A DNA stretch of 64,000 nt from JBBECE01 sp964574935 (GTDB lineage Bacteria; Pseudomonadota; Alphaproteobacteria; Rhizobiales; Devosiaceae). Both the position numbers and the translations under genes were made by a program. The stretch covers positions 1 through 64,000 of the forward strand of contig CAZNOZ010000013.1 of assembly GCA_964574935.1 (NCBI GenBank), in the 5' to 3' direction. Within the stretch, counting starts at the first letter, position 1. Each line of letters opens with the position of its first letter. Shown piece by piece: positions 41,831 through 53,011 of this stretch. Below the pieces are notes generated by a model. That model worked only from the letters and a program-made list of their open reading frames with translations, did not search any database and was not told the origin of the DNA.

Positions 41831-42871
41831 TCAGGAGTTCCTGAAGCGGTAGAAGATGTGGTGGTCGATGCGGACCACCCTCGTCATGCGCCCGGCCCAG
41901 TGCGGATACACATAGTTGGCGTGATAGTGGGTGGCTCTGCCGACCTCCGCCAGATACAGCTCGCCGTCGATCACCTTCGCCGCGATCTCCTCGGCCCTCG
42001 CCCAGGCGTCCGGCTCGGTGACCCGTTCGGGCCTGCCGTCGCAGGCGAATGAGAACTGGCAGCTGTTGCGCCGCGACTGGTTCTGATAGACCACGCCGCA
42101 GATCGTGTTCGGATAGAGCGGATGGGCGACGCGGTTGCGCACCACCTGGGCAACCGCCACCTGCCCGCGATAGGGCTCACCCCTTGCCTCGAAATAGATC
42201 GCCTCGGCCATGCAGCGCTGCTGCTGGGCGGAGACCGTCATCGCCGGCACCAGGGTGCCGGTGTGGGTTGTCGCGGGCGCGTTTTCGCGGGCGTAGGCGA
42301 GCCGCTCGGGGACGGCGACCGGGACCGGCAGTTCGGGATCCGCGGTTTCCCCCGACAGGGCGCTGATCGCCTCGAGCGCTTCTGAGACCACCGGCTCGGC
42401 GGGACCCAGAGAGGCGAGCTCGACCCGGGGCGCTTCGTCCGTGAGGTTGTCCGGCGCGGCCTCGGCGACCGCTATTGCCGCACCGTCGGGGGACACCTCC
42501 CCGGGACCGGTTTCGCCGGCTCTCAGCGAGGCGATCCGGAGGCGCGCCGGCGCGAAGCTGGCGGCGATCTCCTCCGCCGAGGCGGCGGGGAGGTAACGGT
42601 CGGTCTTCGCGGCGCGGTTGGCGCCGCGGAAAACCTCGTTGTCGAACGGGTTGGTGATCGAGCCGGTGATCAGCGAATCGAGGCCCAGCTCGGCCTCCGC
42701 GACCTCGGGGACGCCGAATTCGCGATCGGCGTCGAGATCGTCAAAGGTCAGAAACGGCGAGGCCGGCAGCACCCACAAGAAGGTGCCCACCACCCCGATG
42801 GCGATTGCCCTGGCCGGAAGGCCGTAACGCCCGAACCTTCCGGCCCTGGACAGTCGTGTACTCGACGCCAT
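41831..42871 (-). CDS. SleB-type cell wall hydrolase
   Basis: A 346-residue protein. One membrane segment (about 18-38) is followed by a long Ala/Glu-rich low-complexity region (about 45-215), then a Hydrolase_2/SleB catalytic domain: RCMAEAIYFEARGEPYRGQVAVAQVV and NRVAHPLYPNTICGVVYQ, with the likely catalytic Glu in AIYFEARGE. It should cleave peptidoglycan in the periplasm. ATG 42871 was preferred; in-frame starts up to 42928 are possible. Confidence 0.87.
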   Translation of the reverse strand: MASSTRLSRAGRFGRYGLPARAIAIGVVGTFLWVLPASPFLTFDDLDADREFGVPEVAEAELGLDSLITGSITNPFDNEVFRGANRAAKTDRYLPAASAEEIAASFAPARLRIASLRAGETGPGEVSPDGAAIAVAEAAPDNLTDEAPRVELASLGPAEPVVSEALEAISALSGETADPELPVPVAVPERLAYARENAPATTHTGTLVPAMTVSAQQQRCMAEAIYFEARGEPYRGQVAVAQVVRNRVAHPLYPNTICGVVYQNQSRRNSCQFSFACDGRPERVTEPDAWARAEEIAAKVIDGELYLAEVGRATHYHANYVYPHWAGRMTRVVRIDHHIFYRFRNS

Positions 42872-43064
42872 ACGCACGCAACTGCTACTTAACTCGAGAT
42901 TGACGGCCGCTACTCGATTTGCCGCCACCGCATCATCGGCAACTAACCTTGACGTCGAGTAAACACCGCAATTCGGGTGCCGAAGCGGTGCAATCCGGGC
43001 CTTTCCGGGGTATCGGTGGGACGATTTTCCGGCCGAAGTCGGGCCGCCAAACCGGCCCGGGGGT

Positions 43065-45368
43065 TCACCCCATCGCCGCCTGCGCCAGCACCAGGCGGGC
43101 GACCGGCACGCGGTAGGGCGAGCAGCTCACATAGTCGATGGGGAGCGAGGAGAAGAAGCGTAGCGATTCGGGCTCGCCCGCATGCTCGCCGCAAATCCCG
43201 ATCTTCAGATTCGGATTGGCCTTCTTGCCGCGCTCGATGGCAAGCTCGATCAGCTCGCCCACTCCCACCTTGTCGATGGTGACGAACGGGTCGTGGTCGA
43301 AAATCGCCTTGCGCCGATAGGAGGCGAGAAACGCCGGCGCGTCGTCGCGGGAAATCCCGAATGTCGTCTGGGTGAGATCGTTGGTGCCGAAGGAGAAGAA
43401 ATCGACCGAGCGGGCGATATCGGCGGCGCGCAGGGCGGCGCGCGGCAGCTCGATCATGGTGCCGAATTCGATGCTCATGTCCGCCTCGCGGGTGATCCGC
43501 GCCTGTTCGAGCAAAGCCATCACCTTGGCGCGGATCCAGGTCACCTCGCGGGCCGAGGAGACGAACGGCACCATGATCTCCAGATGCAGGGGCGCGTCGA
43601 TCATCTCACGCGCCGAGCGCATGCCGGCGATGAGCGCGGCGACCTGCATGTCGAGCACTTCCGGGTAGGAGATCGCCAGGCGGCAGCCGCGGTGGCCGAG
43701 GATCGGGTTGATTTCCTCGAGCCGCTCGAGGCGAATGCGCAGCGCCCTTGTGGTCAGCCCGAGGGAGGCGGCGGTCTCCTCGATGTCGTCCTCGGCGCGC
43801 GGCAGGAATTCGTGCAGCGGCGGGTCGAACAGGCGCACCGTCACCGGTTTGCCCGGCATCACCGCGAACAGCGCCGCATAGTCGTCGGCCTGATAGTCGA
43901 CCAGGCCCCGGAGTGCGGCCTTCCGGTCCTCGGCGCTCTCGGAGAGGATCAGGCGTCTGAGCGCCACCAGGCGCTCGGCGGAAAAGAACATATGCTCGGA
44001 GCGCGCCAGGCCGATCCCCTCGGCGCCGAAGCTGAGGGCGGTGCGGGCGGCCTCGACCGTCTCGACATTGGTCCTGACCGCGATCGTCCGCGAGCCGTCG
44101 GCCCAGTCCAGCAGCTTGCCGATGGCGCCCCCGATCTGCGGCCGGCTGAGCGGCAGCGCGCCGGCATACACACTGCCCTCGGTGCCCTCGACGGTGATCT
44201 GGTCGCCGGCCCGGAACTCGATGTCGCCGATCCGGCAGCGCATTTCCTCGACGTCGATCTGCAGCGAGCGCACGCCGGCCACGCAGGGCTTGCCGGTGAT
44301 GCGGGCGACGACGGCGGCGTGGCTGGTCATGCCGCCGCGGGCGGTCAGGATTCCGGTGGCGGCCCGCATGCCCTCGACGTCCGCCGGGCCGGTTTCGACA
44401 ACGACAAGGATGCAGTGGCGGCCGCGGGCGCGTTGGCGGGCCGCATCCTCGGCGGTGAACACGATCTCGCCCGAGGCGGCACCGGGCGACACCCCGAGCC
44501 CGGTGGCGATCGGCTCGCCGACGGCCCGCTCCGCGAGCCTGGGGTGCAGGAGCTGCGGCAACTGGCCGGCGTCGATGCGCCCGACCGCCTCGCGGGGCGA
44601 CCACACGCCCCGCTCGACGCGGTCGCGGGCGGCCTCCAGAAGCGCCATGGCGCCCACCTGGACCGGGCGCGCGGACAGGAACGTCAGCGCCTCGCCGGCG
44701 CCGGCGGTCAGGCACGCCATGTGACCCCCGGCCTCCGCGTCGATGGTGGCGCAAAGCGCCGCCGCGGCATCGCCGAGATCGGGCAACGGGCGCGCATCGT
44801 CGTTCGGCAGTGGCGCCGGGCCCAGTCGCCCTGTGTGCGCGTCGCGGGTCAGGAACTGCGTGAACTCGCCCCGCGCCATCGCCTGGACGATGACAAGCTG
44901 GTTGCCGCGATCGCGCATTTCGGATTCGTCGACCCACACCGGCTCGACTTCGCCATAGGACTCGAAGGCGTGATGGATGGCGCGGGCCAGCGGCTTCGAG
45001 GTGTCGACGGATTCCGATTCCGTCTCAGGGGCGGCGATGTCCATGCGGGCCGGGGCCAGTCCCGCCATGTGATAGGGCGCGGTGGTGCGCACGACCAGCG
45101 ACGGCGGCGCACTGCCCTGGGTGACGAGCTTGAGAAGCGTGGTCACCCAATGGGTGCGCAGCTGGCTCGCCCCGGCGCGCTCGGCCTCGAGCCTTTCCCA
45201 GGCGGCGCGGGTCAGCGCGATCGTCGGACAGACCCGGAACCCGGCCTTGGCGGCCACGTGCAGCCACCGGGCCTTGCCGGTGAGGAGCTGCACCTGGGCG
45301 GCGCTCAGGGCGGCGGTGCCCTGCGCCGGTGCGATCGCGAATATCTGCTGCGCGGGGGTGAGGGCCAC
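43065..45368 (-). CDS. PPDK-like PEP-utilising protein with degenerate ATP-grasp domain
   Basis: A 767-residue relative of pyruvate phosphate dikinase (normally about 880). The swivelling phospho-His domain is intact, with ILTARGGMTSHAAVVAR near residue 343. The PEP/pyruvate barrel is intact too: GLARSEHMFF, VRLFDPPLHEFLP, GHRGCRLAISYPEV, FGTNDLTQ and GICGEHAGEP. The N-terminal nucleotide domain is shortened and eroded: LLTGKARWLHVAAKAGF replaces the GGKGANLAEM region, and VVRTTAPYHMAGLAPARMD replaces VRSGA.SMPGMMDT. ATP use is therefore doubtful. It is divergent from ispH. Whether it is a working enzyme or a regulator is unclear. Confidence 0.82.
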   Translation of the reverse strand: MALTPAQQIFAIAPAQGTAALSAAQVQLLTGKARWLHVAAKAGFRVCPTIALTRAAWERLEAERAGASQLRTHWVTTLLKLVTQGSAPPSLVVRTTAPYHMAGLAPARMDIAAPETESESVDTSKPLARAIHHAFESYGEVEPVWVDESEMRDRGNQLVIVQAMARGEFTQFLTRDAHTGRLGPAPLPNDDARPLPDLGDAAAALCATIDAEAGGHMACLTAGAGEALTFLSARPVQVGAMALLEAARDRVERGVWSPREAVGRIDAGQLPQLLHPRLAERAVGEPIATGLGVSPGAASGEIVFTAEDAARQRARGRHCILVVVETGPADVEGMRAATGILTARGGMTSHAAVVARITGKPCVAGVRSLQIDVEEMRCRIGDIEFRAGDQITVEGTEGSVYAGALPLSRPQIGGAIGKLLDWADGSRTIAVRTNVETVEAARTALSFGAEGIGLARSEHMFFSAERLVALRRLILSESAEDRKAALRGLVDYQADDYAALFAVMPGKPVTVRLFDPPLHEFLPRAEDDIEETAASLGLTTRALRIRLERLEEINPILGHRGCRLAISYPEVLDMQVAALIAGMRSAREMIDAPLHLEIMVPFVSSAREVTWIRAKVMALLEQARITREADMSIEFGTMIELPRAALRAADIARSVDFFSFGTNDLTQTTFGISRDDAPAFLASYRRKAIFDHDPFVTIDKVGVGELIELAIERGKKANPNLKIGICGEHAGEPESLRFFSSLPIDYVSCSPYRVPVARLVLAQAAMG

Positions 45369-45475
45369 TTTGCCGGCGGGGGGTTGGATCGAAGAGCGGA
45401 TTTCATATTGCCCGCTGGCCCGACGGCCCGCAACCGAACTTGACTGGCTTCGGATGCCGGCGCATCACTCGCGCC

Positions 45476-46435
45476 ATGGCAGCAAAGCGGAAGCTGAAGA
45501 TCGTGCTCGCCGCGCCGCGCGGCTTCTGCGCCGGGGTCGACCGGGCCATCCAGATCGTCGAGCTGGCGCTCCAGAAATACGGCGCGCCGGTCTATGTCCG
45601 CCACGAAATCGTGCACAACAAGTATGTCGTGGATTCTCTGAGGGCCAAGGGCGCGGTGTTCGTCGAGCGGCTGGACGAGATACCGGACACCGGCGCACCT
45701 GTCGTTTTCTCCGCCCATGGGGTGCCCAAGCGGGTGCCGGAAAAGGCGGCGGCGCGGCGCCTGTTCGTGCTCGACGCCACCTGCCCGCTGGTCTCGAAGG
45801 TGCATGTGGAAGCCGAGCGGCATTTCGCGGCCGGCCTCGAAGTCTTGCTGATCGGCCATCAGGGGCACCCGGAGGTGATCGGCACCATGGGGCAGCTCCC
45901 CGAGGGGACGATCACCCTCATCGAGACCCTTGAAGACGTCGCCGAATTCGCCCCGCGCGATCCGGAAAAGCTCGCCTTCGTCACCCAGACGACCCTGTCG
46001 GTCGACGACACCGCCGAGATCGTGGCGGCCCTCAAGGCCCGTTTTCCGTCCATCCGCGGGCCGCACAAGGAGGACATCTGCTACGCCACCACCAACCGCC
46101 AGGAGGCGGTCAAGCAGGTCGCCCCGCATGTCGACGCGCTGGTGGTGGTGGGGGCGCCGAACTCATCGAACTCGATGCGGCTGGTCGAGGTCGCCGAACG
46201 CGCCGGCTGCGACAAGGCGGTGCTGGTGCAGCGGGCCGCCGACATCGACTGGGTGGAATTCGCCGGCATCGGCTCGCTGGCGATCACCGCCGGAGCGTCG
46301 GCTCCCGAGGCGCTGGTCGACGAGATCATCGCGGCGTTCGGGGAGCGCTTCGAGATCGAGGTCGGCTCGTCGGTGACCGCCAAGGAGGCGATCTCGTTCA
46401 ACCTGCCCAAGGAACTGCGCGCCGCGACCGCCTGA
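45476..46435 (+). CDS. ispH: 4-hydroxy-3-methylbut-2-enyl diphosphate reductase
   Basis: A 319-residue iron-sulfur enzyme, the last step of the MEP pathway, giving IPP and DMAPP. The three cluster Cys are in APRGFCAGVDRAI, DATCPLVSKVH and GAPNSSNS-preceding EDICYATTNRQ; HEIVHNK and HGVP motifs are also present. ATG 45476 (MAAKRKLKIVLAAPRGFCAG) fits the family start. The stop overlaps the GNAT start (TGATG). Confidence 0.95.
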   Translation: MAAKRKLKIVLAAPRGFCAGVDRAIQIVELALQKYGAPVYVRHEIVHNKYVVDSLRAKGAVFVERLDEIPDTGAPVVFSAHGVPKRVPEKAAARRLFVLDATCPLVSKVHVEAERHFAAGLEVLLIGHQGHPEVIGTMGQLPEGTITLIETLEDVAEFAPRDPEKLAFVTQTTLSVDDTAEIVAALKARFPSIRGPHKEDICYATTNRQEAVKQVAPHVDALVVVGAPNSSNSMRLVEVAERAGCDKAVLVQRAADIDWVEFAGIGSLAITAGASAPEALVDEIIAAFGERFEIEVGSSVTAKEAISFNLPKELRAATA

Positions 46436-46965
46436 TGGTGACCGAGACTATTCTTGAGACGGATCGGCTGCGGCTGACCAACTGGGCCCCCGAGCAGATC
46501 GGCGATCTGGTGCGGCTGCATGGCGATCCGCAAGTGGCCCGATACCTCACGAAAAACGGCAAGCCGGAGACCTTGATGCAGGCCGAGGTCCGGCTTGCGC
46601 ACTGGGCGGAGCTCTTTTCGCGACAGCGTATGGGCAAGCTCCGCGTCACGCGCCTTGCCGATGGCGCGTTTCTCGGGCGGGCCGGGTTCGGTGTCCATGG
46701 TCCCGAGCAAGAGCCTGAAATCGGCTATGCATTTCTTCGCGAGCATTGGGGCAGTGGTTATGCGCGCGAAGCGGCCGCCGGTCTCAGGGATTGGTATTTT
46801 CGCCAAACGGACCGCGACAGCTTTATCGGCATGGCCGATACGCGCAATACGGCCTCGCTCGGTGTACTCTGTGACATAGGGATGCGCCGAACGCACCAGG
46901 CCGTCAACGAACACGGCGTGTTCTGCCAGTTCCATATCCTGACGCGCGAGGACTGGCGTGGCTGA
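46435..46965 (+). CDS. GNAT family N-acetyltransferase
   Basis: A 176-residue acetyltransferase of the RimJ/RimL-like group, with ILETDRLRLTNWAPEQ, GRAGFGVHG, EIGYAFLREHWGSGYAREAA (acetyl-CoA loop) and RNTASLGVLCDIGM. The acceptor is unknown. It overlaps ispH by one base and rnhA by 8 bases. In many Hyphomicrobiales this slot holds thrB (homoserine kinase). By eye the gene has a lower G+C content than ispH and rnhA, which suggests later arrival. Confidence 0.88.
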   Translation: MVTETILETDRLRLTNWAPEQIGDLVRLHGDPQVARYLTKNGKPETLMQAEVRLAHWAELFSRQRMGKLRVTRLADGAFLGRAGFGVHGPEQEPEIGYAFLREHWGSGYAREAAAGLRDWYFRQTDRDSFIGMADTRNTASLGVLCDIGMRRTHQAVNEHGVFCQFHILTREDWRG

Positions 46966-47398
46966 CACCGTCGTCATCCATACCGACGGGGCGTGCTCGG
47001 GCAATCCGGGTCCGGGCGGCTGGGGGGCGGTGCTCGAATATGACGGCCGCGTCCGGGAGCTCAAGGGCGGCGCGGCGCACTCGACCAACAACCGCATGGA
47101 GCTGACCGCCGCCATCGAGGCCCTGAACGCTCTCAAGCGCTCGTGCAAGGTGGAGCTATTTTCCGACAGCGTCTATGTGCGCGACGGGATCACCCGCTGG
47201 ATCCGCGGCTGGAAGCGCAACGGCTGGAAGACGGCCTCTAAAAAACCTGTCAAAAACAAAGAGTTGTGGCAGGCTCTGGATACCGCGATGCAGCGCCACG
47301 AGGTCCGCTTTCACTGGCTGAAGGGGCACGCCGGGCACGACGCCAACGAGCGCGCCGACGAACTCGCCAACCAGGGCATGGCGCCGTTCAAGCGTTAG
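46958..47398 (+). CDS. rnhA: Ribonuclease HI
   Basis: A 146-residue enzyme that cuts RNA in RNA-DNA hybrids. The catalytic acidic residues are in HTDGACSGNPGPGGWG (Asp), NNRMELTAAIEAL (Glu), LFSDSVYVRDGI (Asp) and NERADELANQG (Asp), with the basic protrusion WKRNGWKTASKKPVKN. The start is a GTG at 46958. Its end overlaps the end of convergent glyS by 11 bases. Confidence 0.96.
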   Translation: MADTVVIHTDGACSGNPGPGGWGAVLEYDGRVRELKGGAAHSTNNRMELTAAIEALNALKRSCKVELFSDSVYVRDGITRWIRGWKRNGWKTASKKPVKNKELWQALDTAMQRHEVRFHWLKGHAGHDANERADELANQGMAPFKR

Positions 47399-49529
47399 CG
47401 CCCTGGCCTTCGACCTTCGAGAAATCGGCCACCAGGTGCATGCAGTCGCGCAGCCGGGCCAGGAGGTTGAGGCGGTTGGCGCGGATGTTCGGATCAGGGT
47501 CGTTGACGAGCACCTTGTCAAAAAAGGTGTCGACCGGGGTGCGCAGCGCCGCGAGCTCGGAAAGCGCGCCGGCGAAATCGTTCTCGTCGGCGTCGGCCGA
47601 GGCGGCCTCGTAGGCCAGCGTCACCGCGGTGGCCAACGCCTGTTCCTGCGGTTCGATCAGGAGCGCGGTGTCGAATTCGCCCGCGAAACGGGTCTTGTCC
47701 CTCGCCTCCTCGTCGCGGACGATGTTGGACGCCCTTCGGTAGCCGGTCATCAGGTTCGCCCCGTCGTCGGTGGCCAGGAATTCTGCCAGCGCCTCGACGC
47801 GCCTTGTGATGTCGAGAAGATCGTCGGAGGCGGGGCCGATGACCGCGTCGACCAAATCGTGGCGGGCCCCCGACTGGCGCAGCGAGACCTTCAGCCGCTC
47901 GTGAAAGAAGGAGAGCAGATCGGTGAGAAACCGCTGCCCGACGCGGCCCGCATGGGTCTCGACGTCGCCCTTCTCGCCGATCGAGACCGGCACCGATACG
48001 TCATGGCCGATGCGGGCCTGGGCGAGGAGCGGAAACAGCGGCAGGGTCAGGGTGTTCTCGAGCACGATCCGGATCACCCCGAGCGCCGCGCGGCGCAGCG
48101 CGTAAGGGTCCTTGGAGCCGGTGGGCTTTTCGTCGATGGCCCAGAAGCCGGCCAACAGATCGAGCTTGTCGGCTAGCGCCACGGCGATCGCCACCGGTTC
48201 GGACGGCACGTCGTCGGACGGACCGGCGGGCTTGTAGTGCATCTCGATGGCGTTCGCGACCGCGTCCGTTTCGCCCTGGGCGCTGGCGTAATACCGCCCC
48301 ATGGTTCCCTGCAGTTCGGGGAACTCGACCACCATGTCGGTAACCAGATCGGCCTTGGCGAGCAGCGCCGCGCGGGCCGCCGCGTCCCGGTCGGCACCGA
48401 CCAGCGGCGCGATCCCGGTGGCCAGCGCCACCAGCCGATCGACGCGCTCGCGCTGGGTACCCAGCCGGTCGTGGAAGACCACCTTTTCCAGCCTCGGCAG
48501 GCGGTCCTGGAGGGGGGTGCCGAGGTCGATGTCATGGAAGAACTTGGCGTCGGCCAGCCGCGCCCGGATCACGCGCTCGTTGCCGGCGACGATCTGATCG
48601 CCGCCGTCGCCGGCGATGAGGTTGGAAACGAGGATGAACCGGTTGGCGAGCCGCCCGTCCTTGCCGGTCCGCAAGCAGAAGCATTTCTGGTTGGCGCGGA
48701 TGGTGGTGACGATCACCTCCTCGGGCAGGGCGAGAAATTTCTCGTCGAACCCGCCCATCATCACCACCGGCCATTCGACGAGCCCGGCCACCTCCTCGAG
48801 CAGCGCGTCGTCCTCGATGACGGCGAGGGACTGGCCGAAGGCGAGCTCGGCGGCATCGTGGGCGATGGCCTCCCGCCGCCGGTCGAGATCGAGCATCACA
48901 TGCGCTTTTTCCAGGGCACGCTCGTAGTCGGCGAACCGCTTCACCGGGATCGGGCCGGGGGCGAGAAAGCGGTGCCCGTAAGTGGTTGCGCCGCTCTCGA
49001 GCCCGTCGATTTCGAAGGCGATCGGCACCGGCGCCTGACCACGAGCGCCGAAGGTGGCAACCACCGAACGCAAGGGCCGGATCCAGCCGACGCGGCCGGC
49101 GCCCCAGCGCATCGACTTCGGCCAGGCGAAACCGGCGACGATCGAGGGAATGGCCTCGGCCAGGATTTCGGTCGTCTCGGCGCCCGGCCGCTCGATCACC
49201 GCCTCGTAGTAGTCGCCCTTGGGATCGGCGCGGGTCTCGGCCTGGTCGATGGATTTGAGCCCGGCGGCGCGCACGAACCCGGCGATGGCCTTGTCCGGGG
49301 CGCCCAGGCGCGGGCCCTTGCGCCGTTCGGAGACGTCGGGGGAGCGCGCCGGCACGCCGGTGACCGTGAGCGCCAGCCGGCGCGGGGTGGCGAAGGCGCG
49401 GGCGCCGTCGTGGGTCAGCCCGTGTTCGTCGAGCGCCCCGATCACCGCCTCGCGCAGCTGCTCGGCGGCGCGCCGCTGCAGGCGCGCCGGGATTTCCTCG
49501 GAGAGCAGTTCGAGCAGGAGTTCGGGCAT
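47388..49529 (-). CDS. glyS: Glycyl-tRNA synthetase beta subunit
   Basis: A 713-residue beta subunit of the tetrameric bacterial GlyRS. Typical features: start PELLLELLSEEIPARLQRRA, the PKSMRWG segment, ITTIRANQKCF-type IVTTIRANQKCFCL, and the DRLDRL-like C-terminal region ending in an anticodon-binding-like helix set. ATG 49529 is used; an upstream start at 49565 is less likely. In many relatives glyQ lies close upstream; here over 6 kb of accessory genes separate the two subunit genes. Confidence 0.95.
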   Translation of the reverse strand: MPELLLELLSEEIPARLQRRAAEQLREAVIGALDEHGLTHDGARAFATPRRLALTVTGVPARSPDVSERRKGPRLGAPDKAIAGFVRAAGLKSIDQAETRADPKGDYYEAVIERPGAETTEILAEAIPSIVAGFAWPKSMRWGAGRVGWIRPLRSVVATFGARGQAPVPIAFEIDGLESGATTYGHRFLAPGPIPVKRFADYERALEKAHVMLDLDRRREAIAHDAAELAFGQSLAVIEDDALLEEVAGLVEWPVVMMGGFDEKFLALPEEVIVTTIRANQKCFCLRTGKDGRLANRFILVSNLIAGDGGDQIVAGNERVIRARLADAKFFHDIDLGTPLQDRLPRLEKVVFHDRLGTQRERVDRLVALATGIAPLVGADRDAAARAALLAKADLVTDMVVEFPELQGTMGRYYASAQGETDAVANAIEMHYKPAGPSDDVPSEPVAIAVALADKLDLLAGFWAIDEKPTGSKDPYALRRAALGVIRIVLENTLTLPLFPLLAQARIGHDVSVPVSIGEKGDVETHAGRVGQRFLTDLLSFFHERLKVSLRQSGARHDLVDAVIGPASDDLLDITRRVEALAEFLATDDGANLMTGYRRASNIVRDEEARDKTRFAGEFDTALLIEPQEQALATAVTLAYEAASADADENDFAGALSELAALRTPVDTFFDKVLVNDPDPNIRANRLNLLARLRDCMHLVADFSKVEGQGANA

Positions 49530-49573
49530 CGGCGGCCGGTTGCGGTTGGCGAGGTTGCCTATCAAGGCGCACT

Positions 49574-50107
49574 ATGAATGTCTATCGGCACAGGCAGCCG
49601 GGAGACTCAGAGGTGGCGGACGACCGGAAGGCGGAGGTTGTGCGCGCCCTCACGCCCGAAGCGCGGGGCGCCGCGCAGGCACTTGCCGGCGCGGCGCGGC
49701 ACGGGGCGCTGGCGACCCTCGAGCCGGGCACCGGGACGCCCCTTTGCACCCGGGTGGGGCTGACGGGGGACGGCGCGGGAGGCTTTCTCATTCTGGTCTC
49801 GGCTCTAGCCGCCCACACCCCGGCGCTCGCGGCCGACCCGCGCTGCTCGCTGTTGATCGGCGAGATCGGCAAGGGCGATCCGCTGGCGCATCCGAGAATG
49901 ACCATCCAGTGCACCGCCACCGCCGTCGCGCCATCCGGCGACGCCCACCGGGCCGCCCGGGCGCGCTACCTCGCCGCGCATCCGAAGGCGAAACTCTATG
50001 TCGATCTGGGCGATTTCCGGTTCTTCACGCTGACGCCGGTTTCCGCCAGCTTCAATGCGGGATTCGGCCGCGCCTATCGGCTCGAGAGCGCTGACCTCGT
50101 CGCCTAG
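49574..50107 (+). CDS. Pyridoxamine 5'-phosphate oxidase-like FMN protein (HugZ type)
   Basis: A 177-residue split-barrel protein of the type annotated as heme iron utilisation (HugZ/HutZ), with HGALATLEPGTGTPLCTRVG and DFRFFTLTPVSASFNAGFGRA. The C-terminal DUF2470 part present in many HugZ proteins is absent. It may bind FMN or heme. It is divergent from glyS, and its stop is 2 bases from the end of the convergent DUF2207 gene. Confidence 0.8.
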   Translation: MNVYRHRQPGDSEVADDRKAEVVRALTPEARGAAQALAGAARHGALATLEPGTGTPLCTRVGLTGDGAGGFLILVSALAAHTPALAADPRCSLLIGEIGKGDPLAHPRMTIQCTATAVAPSGDAHRAARARYLAAHPKAKLYVDLGDFRFFTLTPVSASFNAGFGRAYRLESADLVA

Positions 50108-50108
50108 C

Positions 50109-52041
<1,933 letters not shown>

Positions 52042-52058
<17 letters not shown>

Positions 52059-52605
52059 CGGGGACCGCCCGGTCCGCTTCGTCCTCGAGCTCGAAATACT
52101 CCGCCTCGTCGAACCGGAACATGTTGGCGACGAGATTGGACGGAAAGCTCTGGACGGCGATGTTGAGGTTGCGGACGGCGCCGTTGTAGTAGCGGCGTGA
52201 CAGCTGGATCTCGTTCTCGACCGTCTGCAGCGCTTCCTGGAATTCGATGAACGTCGTGTTGGCCTTCAGGTCCGGATAGGCCTCGGCGACCGCGATCAGC
52301 TTGCCCAGCGCCATCGACAGGGCGCCCTCGAGCCGTCCGCGCTCGGCCGGACCGGCCCCCTCGCCGGACTGCACGGCGGCGCGGGCATCGGTGACCGCCT
52401 GCAGGGTCTCGCGTTCGTGGGCCATGTAGCCCTTGACCGTTTCGAGCAGGTTCGGGATCAGGTCGGTGCGGCGCTTGAGCTGCACGTCGATGCCGGACCA
52501 GCCCTCCTCGACCAACTGCCGGTTCCGCACCAGCGCGTTGTACAGGAAGACGCCGAAACCGACGGCGACGACGATGATGACGAGCAGTATCCAGAACAGT
52601 TCCAT
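52042..52605 (-). CDS. LemA family protein
   Basis: A 187-residue protein with one N-terminal membrane segment (about 4-22) and a helical periplasmic or cytoplasmic domain: DVQLKRRTDLIPNLLETVKGY, AYPDLKANTTFIEFQEAL and the RRYYNGAVRNLN motif, all standard for LemA. The biochemical role is unknown. It is the first gene of a two-gene operon with DUF2207. Confidence 0.93.
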
Positions 52606-52755
52606 GGGCCGGGCCTCCTGCCGCCACAGTGGCGCGGCCGCGCGGGCCGCCGCTCAGGCTCCTTTACACGCAAAGCACGGCAAAACAAACCGCCCGGACT
52701 ATGCAGTCCTTGCGGATTTGCGCCCGCTCGCGCAAGCGCCGGCGTCGGCGCGCGC

Positions 52756-52968
52756 TCAGAAATCTTCGATGACGATCACGGTGTCGTTGGACGGCTCGCC
52801 ATGGTGATGGCTCAGTGCCACCAGCTTGACGGCCTTGATCGCGCCCACGATCAACAGAATGCAGGCGGTGCGCTGCGCCTTGTCCCCATCGCAAATCCGT
52901 TGCCCCGGCTGGCACGCCACCAGCCCCAGCGCGAGAGCCCCGACAAGAGCAAATCGTGTCAGTAGCAT
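52756..52968 (-). CDS. Small lipoprotein of a local repeat family (copy 1)
   Basis: A 70-residue protein. The lipobox LVAC gives a lipidated Cys19, followed by Cys26 (QRICDGDK) and Cys36 (RTACILLIVG), then a hydrophobic stretch with two Lys (GAIKAVKLVALS) and HHH. The acidic tail NDTVIVIEDF is unique to this copy. A strong AGGAGGAA site precedes the ATG. Four more genes with the same module follow on the same strand. The mature protein is only about 50 residues. No function is known; the segment after Cys36 could dip into the membrane. I do not recognise the family. Confidence 0.8.
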   Translation of the reverse strand: MLLTRFALVGALALGLVACQPGQRICDGDKAQRTACILLIVGAIKAVKLVALSHHHGEPSNDTVIVIEDF

Positions 52969-53011
52969 CGGCTTCCTCCTCGGCCGGGGCCACCGGGGCC
53001 CGACTGTCCGC

